DNA from: Sternotherus odoratus
Lineage: Eukaryota > Chordata > Testudines > Kinosternidae
DNA length: 64,000 nucleotides
Direction: 5' to 3'
Assembly: GCA_032164245.1 (NCBI GenBank)
Contig: JAVMKO010000006.1
Location: forward strand, 37,164,319-37,228,318
The notes under the pieces were generated by a model. The model worked only from the letters and a program-made list of their open reading frames with translations, was not told where the DNA came from and did no database searches. Positions within the stretch are counted from its first letter, which is position 1, and every line of letters begins with the position of its first letter. The position numbers were made by a program, and so were the translations under genes. Below are positions 35,101-45,972 of the stretch, piece after piece.

Positions 35101-38100
35101 TTACAATGTCTGGATCATGTGATCAGCCTCAGGGCCATTAGTCAATGGAAGAAAACAGATTGTCACAGAACCCCCTTACTATCACATTCCTGCAGGACAG
35201 CTTCCTTCACCAGCACCCTTATGGTGGTGGTGGTGGAGAAACAACCTGTCCTGTAGCTGCACTCCTGTAAGGAAGGTGTGCTCACTAATTTATGCCACAG
35301 CAAGAGAGAAAAATCAGTCCATGGTGCTTGAGGGGTTAGGAAAAAGTTATAAAGGATCAACGTTGCATTTTGGGTGGAAAAATGAATTAAGCAAACATAT
35401 TGAACACTCTACGTGTGTTAACCTCTCCCATTATGATTTGTAGAAACAAGGCCCCACTGTGCTCTCAACCTCTCCCTTTTCTGTTTTGGCAGTTCCCAAC
35501 ACCCTCTTCCAGTCTTTATTCTCATTGATTTGGTTTTGTTTCCCAGAAGCTGAACTCTACAGGAAAATCCGCATGCAGATGAGAGCCAAGGATTTGTTGG
35601 AAAACTCCATTGCTCCTATTAATCCTAGCAACAGACAGAGAGAGCCACAGTCCCGAATCGCCACCAAAACCAAACAAGAAAAACTTAACTTCCTGCAAAA
35701 CGACTTCAGCTTTAAACCAAGAATTAACCCAGTGGTGCCTGATTTTGAAAGACTTTACTGGGCATTTCAGAGAGAAGCAATAAAGATACGAGACGTCAAA
35801 GAGCCAACTCCTAATCAACCATTTAAACTGAGAACCTCCAGTCTCCACTGCCGGCAGAGACAGGCTAATGAGCAGAAAATGAAGGTGAGGGGATGATGTG
35901 TTTCTGCAGCATTACACCCTTCACACCGCTCCAGGTATCAGATTGCTGGGATCTCTGTCTTTTGATTTATAATCTTATATATTTTTACTGAAGCTGACCT
36001 ACCTGAAAGGGAGACCTATCTGCTCTTTTCCTAAGACGGCCCCTTCCTAGATCCCAGGCAGGGCATTGAGGAGTGAGGCAAAGGCAGTCAAGGCTCGGAC
36101 ACTTCTTCCTACTCCTAGACAGGTCCCACACTGAGATCAGTCTGATTTCTGCCTGCCAAAGGAGAGCTGAGGGGAACAGACTCCATTCAAAACCAAAGTC
36201 CAAGACCTTCCCCAAAACAAGACAGAGTACAGTAAGCTGCTTCTGCTAGATGATGGGAGAAAACTGGGCTCATGATGTAATATGAGCAGCTGGGCACCAA
36301 AACACTGGTCCAGTGGACTGCCTCCAGGAATATCTGGGGCATGGTAACCCTACAGTGCATTCCAGAATGATGAGAATAATAGCCTTTCCATTATGATGTT
36401 CTTTATACTGTCCTAGGAAGAAGTCATACAATGTAATTTAAAAATATATATACCGGTATATTATTTGCCTTGTTTTCAACAACCTTATTTCCTTATCTAT
36501 ATTGAATAATCTGTGCCATTGATTAGAAACTCACTTCTTTGTAAACATTATTCATTCTTAGATTTTTTTAATATCTTAGATAAGTAATCAAGAAGAAAAG
36601 GAAAATTCATGCAAAATATCTGCACAAGCTTGTGGACATTGACATGCATTAGGCCATGGAATAGTTTTCCAAGGAAAGTGGTGAAAGATAGTCTTTAAAA
36701 TTAGACTGAACAAAACCCTAGAAAGTGGTAATGCTGCACTGGGAAGAGCGGGACAAGGTTTTCTTTTCAATTTCTCTCTTAATGCCATGTTAAGGACTCC
36801 CACTAACCTCATTGGTAGGCACGAATTGGAGGTCTGTCCTCAGACTGCTGCAGACATCTTTGAGTCTCTTCAGTAGCTATCTAAAGAACAACAGAGGAGA
36901 TTCTGCACATTTCAAAATTATGTTAAACTAGATTTCATTTCTGTCTGGATTTTTAGCAGCCTTCCAAGACTCCAGAGCAAAGAAGTCATTCTCTGACTGG
37001 TCTCTCCTCTCTCTCTTCCAACACCCTTCCAGTGCACATTACAGATGCAACAAGGAAGAGGGAATCTGCTATTAGGTGAGTAGGAAAAAAAGTACTTGGT
37101 TATAGGACCATGCCCCACTAATAAGAGAGAAGATGACATTTGAAATTTAGCTCTTCCCCATCACACCTGCCACTCACCAATACCTATGTTGGTTTTTTTG
37201 GAAGCAGCTTCTCCCCCATTGAATGATAAGAGGTGCTGACTTCTGTAAGATGTGATTTCCCCCCCCCCCCTTTGTATGTCTGTTTCTCTCTCGTTGTTTA
37301 GATAGTCCCATCACTTTAGTACCTAAGTGCCTCCCGCTCTCATCTTCTTCCTCCATATATTTCCCCCTTGCCATTCACCTTCCCTTGCTTGTTCCCCTCT
37401 CTTACCATGCTTCCCCCAAGTGTTTTTGGCATTACATGGCAGTAAAACATTAATCATCCCTTTAGACAGCTTGTCACATTTCAGTAGAGTGAGATTCCCA
37501 GCCAACAGCTCTGCACTCTGAAATGAACCTGCTGCCCCATTACAAACTTTTCTCTGTAGATACTCTCAGGAAGACAAAAAGAGCAGGGAGAATGAAGGAA
37601 TTCATTGGATGGAGATACAGAGGAAAAAATGTCAGGCTATGCATAAATCTATGAGCAGTCGAGCAAAAGCAATGGATCCCCATAAAACCCTGGAGGAGAC
37701 GCACAAGGAGAAGCTGAAACAGAACTGGTCAGTATCCCAGGCCACATCAATAGCTCTTTGGGGCAGTAGCTTGTTTTTAATAACAAACAATAATTGCTTT
37801 GGAAAGGGATTGAACCCAAAATCTACCCTCCTCTGGTAGCCAGGCCCATTTCACTGTCATTTTTATTTTATTTTATTTATTTTGCATTTAAACACAGCTC
37901 TTTCCAAACAGACAGAAAAAGCCACAAGGATCACATTTTCTGTGAGTGCCTCCACCACTGCAACCTCAATATTTGTGTTTGTATTAATTATTTCACTGCT
38001 CATCTTCAAGTGGAACTTTACCTAGTACCCCACAACAGCATAAGTGCATTTTGTCTGATGCACATAGTATGTGAAGCAGATGCAAAGCACTTACGAGCAT

Positions 38101-40215
38101 GTCCTGGGGGTATTTGAGATGATGGTTTATTTAGAAGGTCATTCCAACTGATCAGAAACCAAGAAATCAGTCAGAGGGCACCATGATTAGTCAGGGAACT
38201 TCTCCATTTCAGGCAGAATGACCGCAAAAGAACAAAGGAGTACAAAAAAGAACTGGAAGAAATGCAGATACGAGTCAAGAACCGACCATACCTCTTCGAA
38301 CAGGTCACAAAGGTAATGACTCAAAGCTCCAGTACCCGTATGGAGCACAATATACTTTGTCAGCTAATTGTAGAGATGAGTAAGGAAGCTGGGTGGAATT
38401 CCACCAGGAATAAGAATGTGCAAAAGCTATGTAGTCTCTGGACTAAATTCAGAAAGGGACAGACATGGAACAGCTTCCCATTTAATGTTTGGGAAACTCC
38501 CTCCCTCCCTCAGGAAAAAAAAACATTCCATTGTGCTCAGCTGTTCTGTGAAGCTTTGCACCTACTTATTAACTTATAATGCTGTAACACCCTAAGGCTC
38601 TAAGCAGGACTAGGGCTTCATTCTGCCAGGCACTATATGGACTCACTGTCCCTGCCCTGAATAACATAGTTTACAATGTAAAAATCTATAACTAACCATT
38701 TGAAGTCCATACTCAATTTGTTGTTTGTTCTGTACTTTTGTTTGGAAAGTAGCAGACAGGTCCTAGAAAGAAACAAACAACGTAGTCCCTCAAATCAACT
38801 GCAAGCTTGTTGGGTAGGGACTATTTACTCAGTATATCTCATCACTGTATAGTATCCTCTACATATCTGATACTATATTAAAAATAAACAGCTTAAAAAA
38901 CAAACTTTTACTGTGGTTGCAAACCTTGTACCATGTAAAAGACTTTCTCCTGGGTTTCCCTCCTCTTTCAAATTCTACCACACCAGCTCTGAGCCATGGA
39001 ATAGTCTGATTAGATGTGGGGACAAGCCAGCTGCACCCTAAATTAAGCCTCTTAAAAGAGCTGTCTTACAGGCTCATAATAGAACCGTTCAGCTGAGCAG
39101 TTGATCTGGGTGTAAGAGAAAAAGACAGGCATATCTGTGCAGTAACTCCATTGAAGTCAATCTCCTATTTGTCAGGGTAGAAAGAATTAGTCAAGGTTGG
39201 TGTGGCATTCACTCACCTAAAGAGGTGGTCATCCACATCGATAGTTTGGTTTAACATTTAGAAGAGCTGTCTGATTTGTGGGGGGATGACATCTTGGAAT
39301 GGGCACATTTGCAGAGTTTAGTTGGAGTCAATGAGGGATGTTGGACTAGTGAGGGGAGCTGACTTCTGGCTGCTTGCAAGTGGGCTTGGTGGGACTCCAA
39401 AATGAATCTAATTCCTACACCAGTCCCACCTTACTCTCCTGGGACTGAAATTACCTGCTTCCTGACTTCTTCCTCAAACTGGGAACCAGCATATAGAAAG
39501 AAGGGTGTAGCGGAAGGCCTACTAAGATGGGGATGCAGGGGGTGGGAGAGGGGCAAGGAACAGGAGTGTGGAAGGAGGTGGCTCACCATTGTGACTCTGA
39601 ACAGAGCTCTCTTATCACAGAGCTCTCTCTATTATCAAAGCCCCTGCGTAGCTGCTAGGAACTGAAACCCTCTACACAAAATTATTTTAAAGTGTCCATT
39701 ATGGGGAAGGACCCAGTTCTGGTTGGTTCATTTTTCTGTTTCAATGCCACAGCATGATGCCCGGCAAGAAGCAGAGCGACACTACCGGGACACCCTTTGT
39801 CAGGTGGGGCTGAATGAGGAATTTGTAAGGAACAAAGGGAGAGATGCTACTGGCCTACCAAAGGAGGAAGAGTCTGAAACTCCCAGGTAATCAAAGCAGT
39901 AAGGACATAGAACCAACTCTCCTGACTTTGGCTAGACAGAAATATTCTTCCTCCTCGTTCCCAAAGAATTCTAAGCTGTGCCATCACAGGTGAAAAGTGT
40001 AACTCAGTTATGCCTGTATCAAGTAATAAGGCTCCCCTATTGCTCTTTGTCCTTATGACCTGTATGACCAGACTTCTGCTTCTCATGCATAGAATAAAGT
40101 AGCTCAGATAATTTCCAATACCTTAACAAAAGGTTCTGACTGTTTCTACAGAGCTCAGGAGTCTCAGAGGGACACAGACATTTGCACCATACAGGAAGAA
40201 TCATCATCATCTTAG
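29076..40215 (+). CDS. FAM161B: FAM161B (nine exons): centrosomal/ciliary coiled-coil protein
   Basis: Nine exons join in phase to 626 codons plus TAG, close to the ~647-residue human protein. FAM161 proteins share the UPF0564 domain. FAM161A, the better-known member, works at the photoreceptor connecting cilium and centrosome; FAM161B binds it (family knowledge). Seen: the conserved start MTV, a weakly conserved acidic N-terminal part, then the conserved core from TITIPQPFKMTLREAHKKP through AQPVPVHVYLPLYQEIMEQN to PYLFEQVTK, rich in Lys/Glu/Arg heptads typical of coiled coils. The C-terminus is short and Ser-rich. The start is in a GC-rich exon whose 3' end fits GTGAGA. The gene is divergent from COQ6 and convergent with ZNF410. 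Confidence 0.95.
30433..30752 (+). CDS. FAM161B: FAM161B exon 2
   Basis: The acceptor is CTCTCTAG. It encodes VFPPQGSSYSEPETE, then LFDFLQPGKEM, then an acidic EELEDFFQDNG matching human DLESFFQD. The donor is TCAAG|GTAGGA, phase 2. Confidence 0.92.
31182..31735 (+). CDS. FAM161B: FAM161B exon 3 (start of conserved domain)
   Basis: The acceptor is CTACCCACAG. It encodes SSSLTDLNLD, the motif FKMTLREAHKK, AQPVPVHVYLPLYQEIMEQN, and PFSFLEKEDKKKEAIRQKI. The donor CTCAAAG|GTAAAG is in phase 1. This is the largest exon. Confidence 0.96.
32165..32460. mobile_element. Inverted pair of PLE-type tails
   Basis: The left arm (about 32170-32270) is a minus-strand copy of the tail seen at 4765, with GGTGGGTGAGGTAATGTCTT. 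The right arm (about 32355-32460) is a plus copy with CACCAACAAAACTTGGTCCC. It lies in FAM161B intron 3. No clear target duplication was found. Confidence 0.7.
33165..33448 (+). mobile_element. CR1-type 3' end
   Basis: Holds AATGGCTATTAGCCAGGATG, CCTGGCATTGGCCACTGT and GGTCTGACCCAGTATGGCC, ending in a TTCTTATGTTCTTA tail. A short piece of the same type sits inside the CR1 at 49 kb. Confidence 0.8.
33600..34440 (-). mobile_element. CR1/L3-like LINE 3' part
   Basis: Read on the minus strand, a frame at about 34335-34075 gives RLYMALVRSA, WHHTTRKILTVEGL and AIKMIRGL, the C-terminal end of CR1-type ORF2. It is followed by 3' UTR text with CTGAATATGAGGAAAAGTTC. Degenerate. Confidence 0.75.
34441..35546 (+). 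other. Remainder of FAM161B intron 3
   Basis: No exon or nameable repeat was seen, apart from a short GGT run near 35221. Confidence 0.55.
35547..35884 (+). CDS. FAM161B: FAM161B exon 4
   Basis: The acceptor is GTTTCCCAG. It encodes EAELYRKIRMQMRAKDLLEN, then REPQSRIATKTKQEKLNFLQ and INPVVPDFERLYWAFQREA. The donor is AAG|GTGAGG, phase 0. Confidence 0.96.
36957..37075 (+). CDS. FAM161B: FAM161B exon 5
   Basis: The acceptor is GGATTTTTAG. It encodes HSLTGLSSLSSNTLPVHITD then ATRKRESAIR, near-identical to the human stretch. The donor is TTAG|GTGAGT. Confidence 0.95.
37560..37727 (+). CDS. FAM161B: FAM161B exon 6
   Basis: The acceptor is CTCTGTAG. It encodes GIHWMEIQRKKCQAMHKSM then SSRAKAMDPHKTLEETHKEK. 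The donor is AACTG|GTCAGT, phase 2. Confidence 0.95.
38213..38312 (+). CDS. FAM161B: FAM161B exon 7
   Basis: The acceptor is CCATTTCAG. It encodes NDRKRTKEYKKELEEMQIRV then KNRPYLFEQVTK, the end of the conserved domain. The donor is AAAG|GTAATG. Confidence 0.96.
38313..39752 (+). other. FAM161B intron 7
   Basis: No exon and no repeat family that I can name. Confidence 0.55.
39753..39886 (+). CDS. FAM161B: FAM161B exon 8
   Basis: The acceptor is TGCCACAG. It encodes EAERHYRDTLCQVGLNEEFV then RNKGRDATG, matching human up to VRNKG. The donor is CCCAG|GTAATC. Confidence 0.93.
40152..40215 (+). CDS. FAM161B: FAM161B exon 9 (terminal)
   Basis: The acceptor is TTTCTACAG. It encodes RAQESQRDTDICTIQEESSS then S and TAG. 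This C-terminus is shorter than in human and poorly conserved. Splice phase and acceptor support it. Confidence 0.78.
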
Positions 40216-40313
40216 GAAGAGCAGAGAACAAAGAAAATGAGAACATAAGAACCCTGCACAAGACTCAGTGGACCTACTTTCAGTTATGTCCTTTAGTCCA
40301 AGATGCTTGAAAG

Positions 40314-40598
40314 CAGCAGTTCCAAACATTTTATACCTGCATGATCCCATTTTCAGACTTATTGCTTCCCGTGACCTGACAGTATGGAGGATGCCATTTT
40401 GTAGAGCAGCATAGTGTCTGCCACACAGCATGATCTCATACACACTGTACATGTCAGATCACACCATGTGAAGCAAAATGGCATCCTCCACACACTGAGG
40501 AGCACTGTAAACGCATCCACTGATAGCATGACTACAGCCCCATCTGCTGTAGTCACAATCCCACTTGGGGGTCACAACCCATAGTTTGGGCACCGCTG
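40314..40598. mobile_element. hAT-like MITE after FAM161B
   Basis: The ends are CAGCAGTTCCAAACATTTT and ATAGTTTGGGCACCGCTG. Inside, GGAGGATGCCATTTTG (about 40385) and CAAAATGGCATCCTCC (about 40473) form a further 16 bp inverted pair. Confidence 0.7.
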
Positions 40599-40612
40599 TT
40601 CTAGAGTTTTGA

Positions 40613-40918
40613 CAGTAGAACCTCAGAGTTATAAACACCTCAGGAATGGAAGTTACTCGTAACTCTGAAACGTTCATAACTGAACAAAACATGATGGTCT
40701 TTCAAAAGTTTAGAACTGAACATTGACTTAATACAGCTTTGAAACTTTATCATGCAGAAGAAAAATGCTACTTTCCTCTCTGTAGTAGTTTGCTTTTAAT
40801 GCAGCACTGTACTGTATTTGCCTTCCTCCCCTTCCCCCATGTCTGCTGCCGCCTGCTTGTGTACTTCTAGTTCCAAATAAGATTTGTGATTGGCCAGTTT
40901 ATAGCTCAGATTCTACTG
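40613..40918. mobile_element. Tigger-like MITE
   Basis: It starts CAGTAGAACCTCAGAGTTAT and ends AGCTCAGATTCTACTG, inverted copies. TA follows the right end. No transposase frame. Confidence 0.72.
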
Positions 40919-41479
40919 TATTTCCAAGTGATTGATTTTAGAGAAAGTTGTGGATTGGATGACAAGATGGCTATGCACAGGAGCAAGGTGAGGATTGAAT
41001 CTTGCCTAGAACACTTCTTGCCCCTCCCCTTGGTCCTCTCTAAATCCCTCAAACATGCTCCCTGACTCATTTCCCTGTTCCTTATTCTGGTTTTCAGGTT
41101 TAGAACCAAACAGAGAGACTGGTTGAAACAGGGAGGGAGAAGGGTGATAGATTGGGGCACTATTGCTGAAAAGGAGAGGTAAACCTGAAGGCTGACGACA
41201 TGTACACATGTGTTCACTTCTTGTGTACTCAAAAGACTCTGAATGGAAAGGGCAAATGTAGTAGATTTTAAAACGTTGCTCTGAAACCATCCCTTGTTTT
41301 TGATGTTGACTTCTAGTAATGTTGAATGTGATATTTGTACAGAATAGGTTTATGGATTTGAATTCCCCTAGGGAGAAGACTTGAAAGAAGCTCTTTAGCA
41401 TCTTGCGTCTGCACCAGCTGAACAGTAGCTCCTCTCATATTGTTATGAACACACAGTCTTGCCATAAAAGTTGCAACCA

Positions 41480-42310
41480 CTTTCCATTATAAAGCTCTAT
41501 TTTAACCCCTTGCGGATTACTTCATATCCTATTTTTCCAGAAGATGGAGAACAATCAATCACCATCCTTTTCATCACAAGCCTTCACATTTTAAACACTG
41601 CTATCAGGTCCCCCCATATTTTAACACTAGTATCAAGTCTTTTCTCAGAATCAAATACATCCATTTTTTTTAGCCTTTCCTCATAACTCAAGTTTTCTAA
41701 ACCTTTTATCATTTTTGTTGGTTTTCGCTGGACTTTCTAGTTTGTCCACATCTTTCTTAAAGTGTGCCACCCAGAACTGTCAAATAGAGCAGGCTGGTTA
41801 CCTCCCACTTCTTACATACAACATTGCAGTTAATACAACCCAGACAGCTATTAGCCCTTTTTTGTAACTGCATCACATTGTTGGCTCATTCACTTTGTGA
41901 TCCACTCCACCCCCCCCCCTCCATCCTGCTCAGCAGTACTACCAATAGCAGTTATTCCCCCTCAGTGTAGTATGCTTCACTTGTCTTTCTTGACTGTTAC
42001 TGTGTTGATTTTAGACTAATTCTCCAATTTATCAGTTGTGTTGAATGCTAATTGTTCTCCAAAGTGTTTGCACCCCTCCCAACTTGGTGTCATTTGAAAA
42101 TTTTTATAAGCATATTCTCAACTCCATGATGCAAGTCATTAATGAAAACATTGAATTTTACTAGAACCCTGCAGAACTCCCCCCAGATCTGCCCCTCTAA
42201 TTTCACAGTCAACCACTGATTACTGCTCTGAGTGCAGCCTTTCAACCAATTCTGCACCTACATTACAGTAACTTCATCTAGCCCACATTTCCCTAGTTTG
42301 CTTTTTTGTT
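41480..42310 (-). mobile_element. CR1 ORF2 fragment
   Basis: This is the reverse complement of CR1 ORF2. GCAAACTAGGGAAATGTGG on the minus strand matches the plus-strand copy near 4130. Many stops. Confidence 0.8.
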
Positions 42311-43650
42311 GTGGATGGTTTGGGGACCAGTTTACTCCTATTGATATCAGTGGCTATTAGGGGACCAAACCTGCCCTCGTTAACATTACTGGGATTTTTT
42401 TCTACATGGATTTCATTGGGACCAGACATTAGAGGTGAGTATGTTCACGTGACTGCCTGGCTACATCTTAAATGATATAAAGGGTATTTCTATATCTGAC
42501 AGAGATCTTCCTTAAGATAACGTGTGTGTCCTGTGTTTTTCGGGCTAAGTCTCATTGACAATTAGAATATTTTCTGAAAATGTGCATTATATCAAAGCAC
42601 TTTGAAATTAAAAGATTTTAAGAAGGCTCCTTTTTTAAAATTTGTTGCAAGATGTCTGTCTGTGCCAGCCTGTCCTCACTCTCTGTTCTCCCTTCATTGC
42701 CTATAACTTGGGGAAAAAAGAAGGCAGGCACAGGAGTTGGCACTTTCCTTTCCACTAACTAAGCCAGTGCCCCAGCTTGAGTTGACACACACCAGTGCTG
42801 CAGGGTAGCAGTCCTTGTCATGGGCCGAGTCTCAATAGAATCTAAGCTTTCATTTAATTTTTCTTTTAAGTTTTCTACCCTTTCTGGCTGAAGCACCTTC
42901 GAAATGTAGAACCATTGCAAGTGCTGAGTCTGCAGCCAGAGAGAATGGAACAGTGTTTCTGAAAATCACATATGGTCCCTTCATTATAGCAAAAGTCCCT
43001 ACCAGCAAAGGAACCACTGTTGTTCTATTAGGCAGGGGTACTCTGTGCGGAGAGGTTTCAGGATGTGAACAGTCTGGTGGGGCCAGGACACTACAGAGGC
43101 CAAATCCTGTCCCACAGAAGGGTCACAGAGGCCTCTCCTGTTACTACAGCCCATTAGTAGTATTGAAGGGACTGTGTTGTTGCTCTGTGCCATGCCAGTA
43201 GGTTGGAGGGGGTGGGGAGAACAGAATTCCTCCCCCTCCCCAAATCTTTTTCTGTGGAAGCCCATTTATACTCAGGCTTGTAGATGCGTACCTGTGGGGT
43301 GGCAGGAAGTAGCAGATCCTCCCAAAGATGCAAACTGCTTCCTTTATCTCAATGGGGTGCTAACTCAGAAGTCTAATAACAATCATTTAAATGTCCAGAC
43401 AACTAACTTTCACCACAGACCCTTATAACAGAAAGATCCAGAGTTAGTTGGATTGATGGAACACGATTACAACACCACTACCTTTGTGCTCGTCCCGGCT
43501 GCTATCTAGCATAGCTGGTATGTTTTCAACTGTGACCCCTACACATACTTTCTATGCCACACTTTGGGAGAAAGAGATACAAGTTATTACATTTACAGAA
43601 TTGAAATAAAAACACTTTCTGCCAAACCAAATCAGAAGCCAAAGAGCGAA
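42311..43650. other. Intergenic gap between FAM161B and ZNF410 3' ends
   Basis: No gene or named repeat was found. Open frames at 42953-43265 overlap on both strands and have no recognisable similarity. Confidence 0.5.
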
Positions 43651-43654
43651 ACAG

Positions 43655-43883
43655 GCTATTTATTTACAATACAGTAAACACTTAAAATCTTCTACCTCTG
43701 ATTTTTAAATAAAAAACTAAACATACTAATAAGTATTTTAGAAATGAAGAAATATGGGCAAAGCAAGCAGCAGAGTTGGCTCGGAGGTAATCCTCTAACT
43801 TGCGTCTGGCCTCAGACTCTGGGGCAAGGTGGAACTCTAGGGAACATATTTTCATAAAGCAAGGAAATGTGGTGAAGAAGCTC
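43655..43883 (-). other. ZNF410: Candidate terminal exon and 3' UTR of ZNF410
   Basis: On the minus strand GAGGAGCAG|GAGCTTCTTC is an acceptor-like junction, and the first codons would be E-L-L, as in the human terminal exon (Q|ELLNQ). TTTATT at 43659-43664 reads AATAAA on the minus strand. The reading frame from 45972 stops before this exon, so here it would be untranslated. The acceptor has a weak pyrimidine tract. This is a tentative call. Confidence 0.45.
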
Positions 43884-45836
43884 CTGCTCCTCAAGGAAGA
43901 GCCTCAGATTCTAGTTAGGGTCACCCTGGAAATAAACCTTCAAAACTCCGAAGGAAGAATGGGACTGCAATGCTCTGATTTAGAATCCACAACACCCTAA
44001 ATATTCTCCTCTAAGTAAAGCCCCTATTAATTGCTTAAGCAATACTAATGCCTTGTAAGTGCTGGAGCTTGTGAACAAACTTCAGCTTCAGGAGAAAGTG
44101 GTTTGATGCTGCAGAGGTGGAAGTGCTGCATCCCTCCTGATGGCAGGTTTAGAAAGTCCCACTTGTCAGTCCAACATGATTAGTGGCTCCTGCATTTAGC
44201 TTCAGGAATCTGCTTCGGTAACCAGGAACTCTCATGTTCCACATCTCCTATCCCATTCTGGACTACAGTTTCGTTTTTGTTGCAGCAAGTAATGAAAAGT
44301 AAGCTGTCTGCACAGCAAGTACTCTGGATTCAGGTCCTGCATCTCTCCTTTAAGAGATCTGCATGCAGCAGTCGGTTCTTTAACTTTACATTCTGTGTCT
44401 TCTCATACGATCATTGGTTTCTTCTTCCTTTTGTCACTGTAAAGTCAGCACACACTCAGTTCAGATTAACATTTATCTGCATACAGAGCATCCTCTGTAT
44501 ACTGCACACAGAACCCATACATCCTCTATACTGCACATGGAACTCATTTGCTACATTTTTCCAAATCACCCTCAACTGTCCTGCTATCCACAAACACCCA
44601 GCCTGTTCTAAAAAGCTTGCCACAACATGCAGCCAAAGCAAGCATCCCTTCTCCCAGGAGCAGGTCACCAGTTCTCAGAAAACTCATTTTTCTGGGCAGC
44701 CATCTGGAAACTTATGTTGAACCCCACTCTGAATTAAAATTTTAAAGTGTCTGGAAGGAAGAGAAAGAATGGCAGGAGGATCCGACTTAATCCATAAACC
44801 TATTAAGTAAAATTGCAACTGAAAGAAAGCCCAGATTGGAGTCAAAAAAGTGAGCTTGCTTGAACTGTGTGAAATTGCTGATAAGAGTCTTGTTAGACAG
44901 TTTTCAGAGTTGTTACAGCAAACTCCCACCAAAACACAAACAAAAACAAAAAATCCTTAAGAGATGGACGTGTCTCTATGTGAACTATCTTGTTTTGATT
45001 GGACAAGATTCCTACTCCTTTTAGGCAGTTCTGGGGAACACTTAATAACACAGGATCATTTGACAATCTGAAAGAGATTCCACCCAGATTACATTACTAT
45101 ACCTTCAGTATAGTAATAGTTCAATTTAACCAACCAGAATAGATTTAATGTTGCAGTATTTTGGTTGGGAAGCTAAATGCAATTCCTGAGCAGCCTGTCT
45201 TGGTAAAATTTTGCCAAGGCCCTGGGATTTCCTGTACTGTGCTTGTGATCTTCCAGCAAATGAACTGCAAATCAGACACACCCCGCCCGGCTTTTGCTAT
45301 TTTTATTCTCTCTTCCTTTGTGTATGCTTTGGCTTGTCCTAAAGACAAACAGGACTGGACTTTTAAACAATTTATGAACTAAGAACTACCACCTAAATCT
45401 GATTCAGTTCTAATACGAACAGTTGATGCCATTTAAAGAGACTTCCAAACATCGATTCTCCCTTTAGTTTAACCTACTCCTTATAAAGGGGGGAGTGGAG
45501 AGAAGAAAGAAAATGGTATTGCTAAAATAAAGAGCTGAGTTTTAAGTATTATATACAGTAGTGTACTATGAATTTACCCACATCTTGGCATTATAACCAT
45601 GAACTCAAGTTATGCTGTGACAGTAAAAACAACAATATAAGTAGCTTAAAAGCCACCTCTGATCATCCTAACAAAATGACTTGTGTTTGAAGGCCAGGAA
45701 GGTGTCTTTCTTTTGGCTTACAAATATCTTAGAAACAGCAACGTGAAAATACAGACTTTTCATTTGTATTCTGAAATTTAGCAGCAACATTAAAAAAAAA
45801 AGGTCTAAAGAAGGAATAAAGGTCTGGTCAACTGAC
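43884..45836 (-). other. Probable last ZNF410 intron
   Basis: No exon or named repeat was seen. Several opposing frames around 44277-44720 look like chance. Confidence 0.5.
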
Positions 45837-45972
45837 CTGTAGATTCACTGTAGTAAAGCAGACACCCCATAGGAGTGTCTCCCTGTTGACATGGTGACCA
45901 GGTGATGAGACTGTGGCAAAACCACATCAGGTGCTGATTGGAGGGCTCCTGGTGTTGCTTCAGCAAGAACCT
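45837..45972 (-). CDS. ZNF410: ZNF410 exon 11 with early stop
   Basis: The acceptor is GATTCACAG. It encodes EVLAEATPGALQSAPDVVLP then SHHLVTMSTGRHSYGVSALL and Q-TGA (stop 45845-45847), with eight more bases before CTACAG|GTCAGT. Human continues VLTAVNPQ at the stop; the bases here fit that only in the next frame. Confidence 0.88.

Noticed and set aside
42953..43265. Opposed frames on both strands
   Set aside because: No similarity, no splice context, mutual antisense.
43682..43894. Minus frame containing PESEARRKLEDYLRANSAA as an independent gene
   Set aside because: It looks protein-like but I cannot match it to a family. It is out of frame with the ELL reading of the candidate ZNF410 exon, so it is kept only as a note.
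44277..44745. 147-codon plus-strand frame and overlapping frames
   Set aside because: Composition and overlap look random; no recognised domain, no good donor or acceptor pair.
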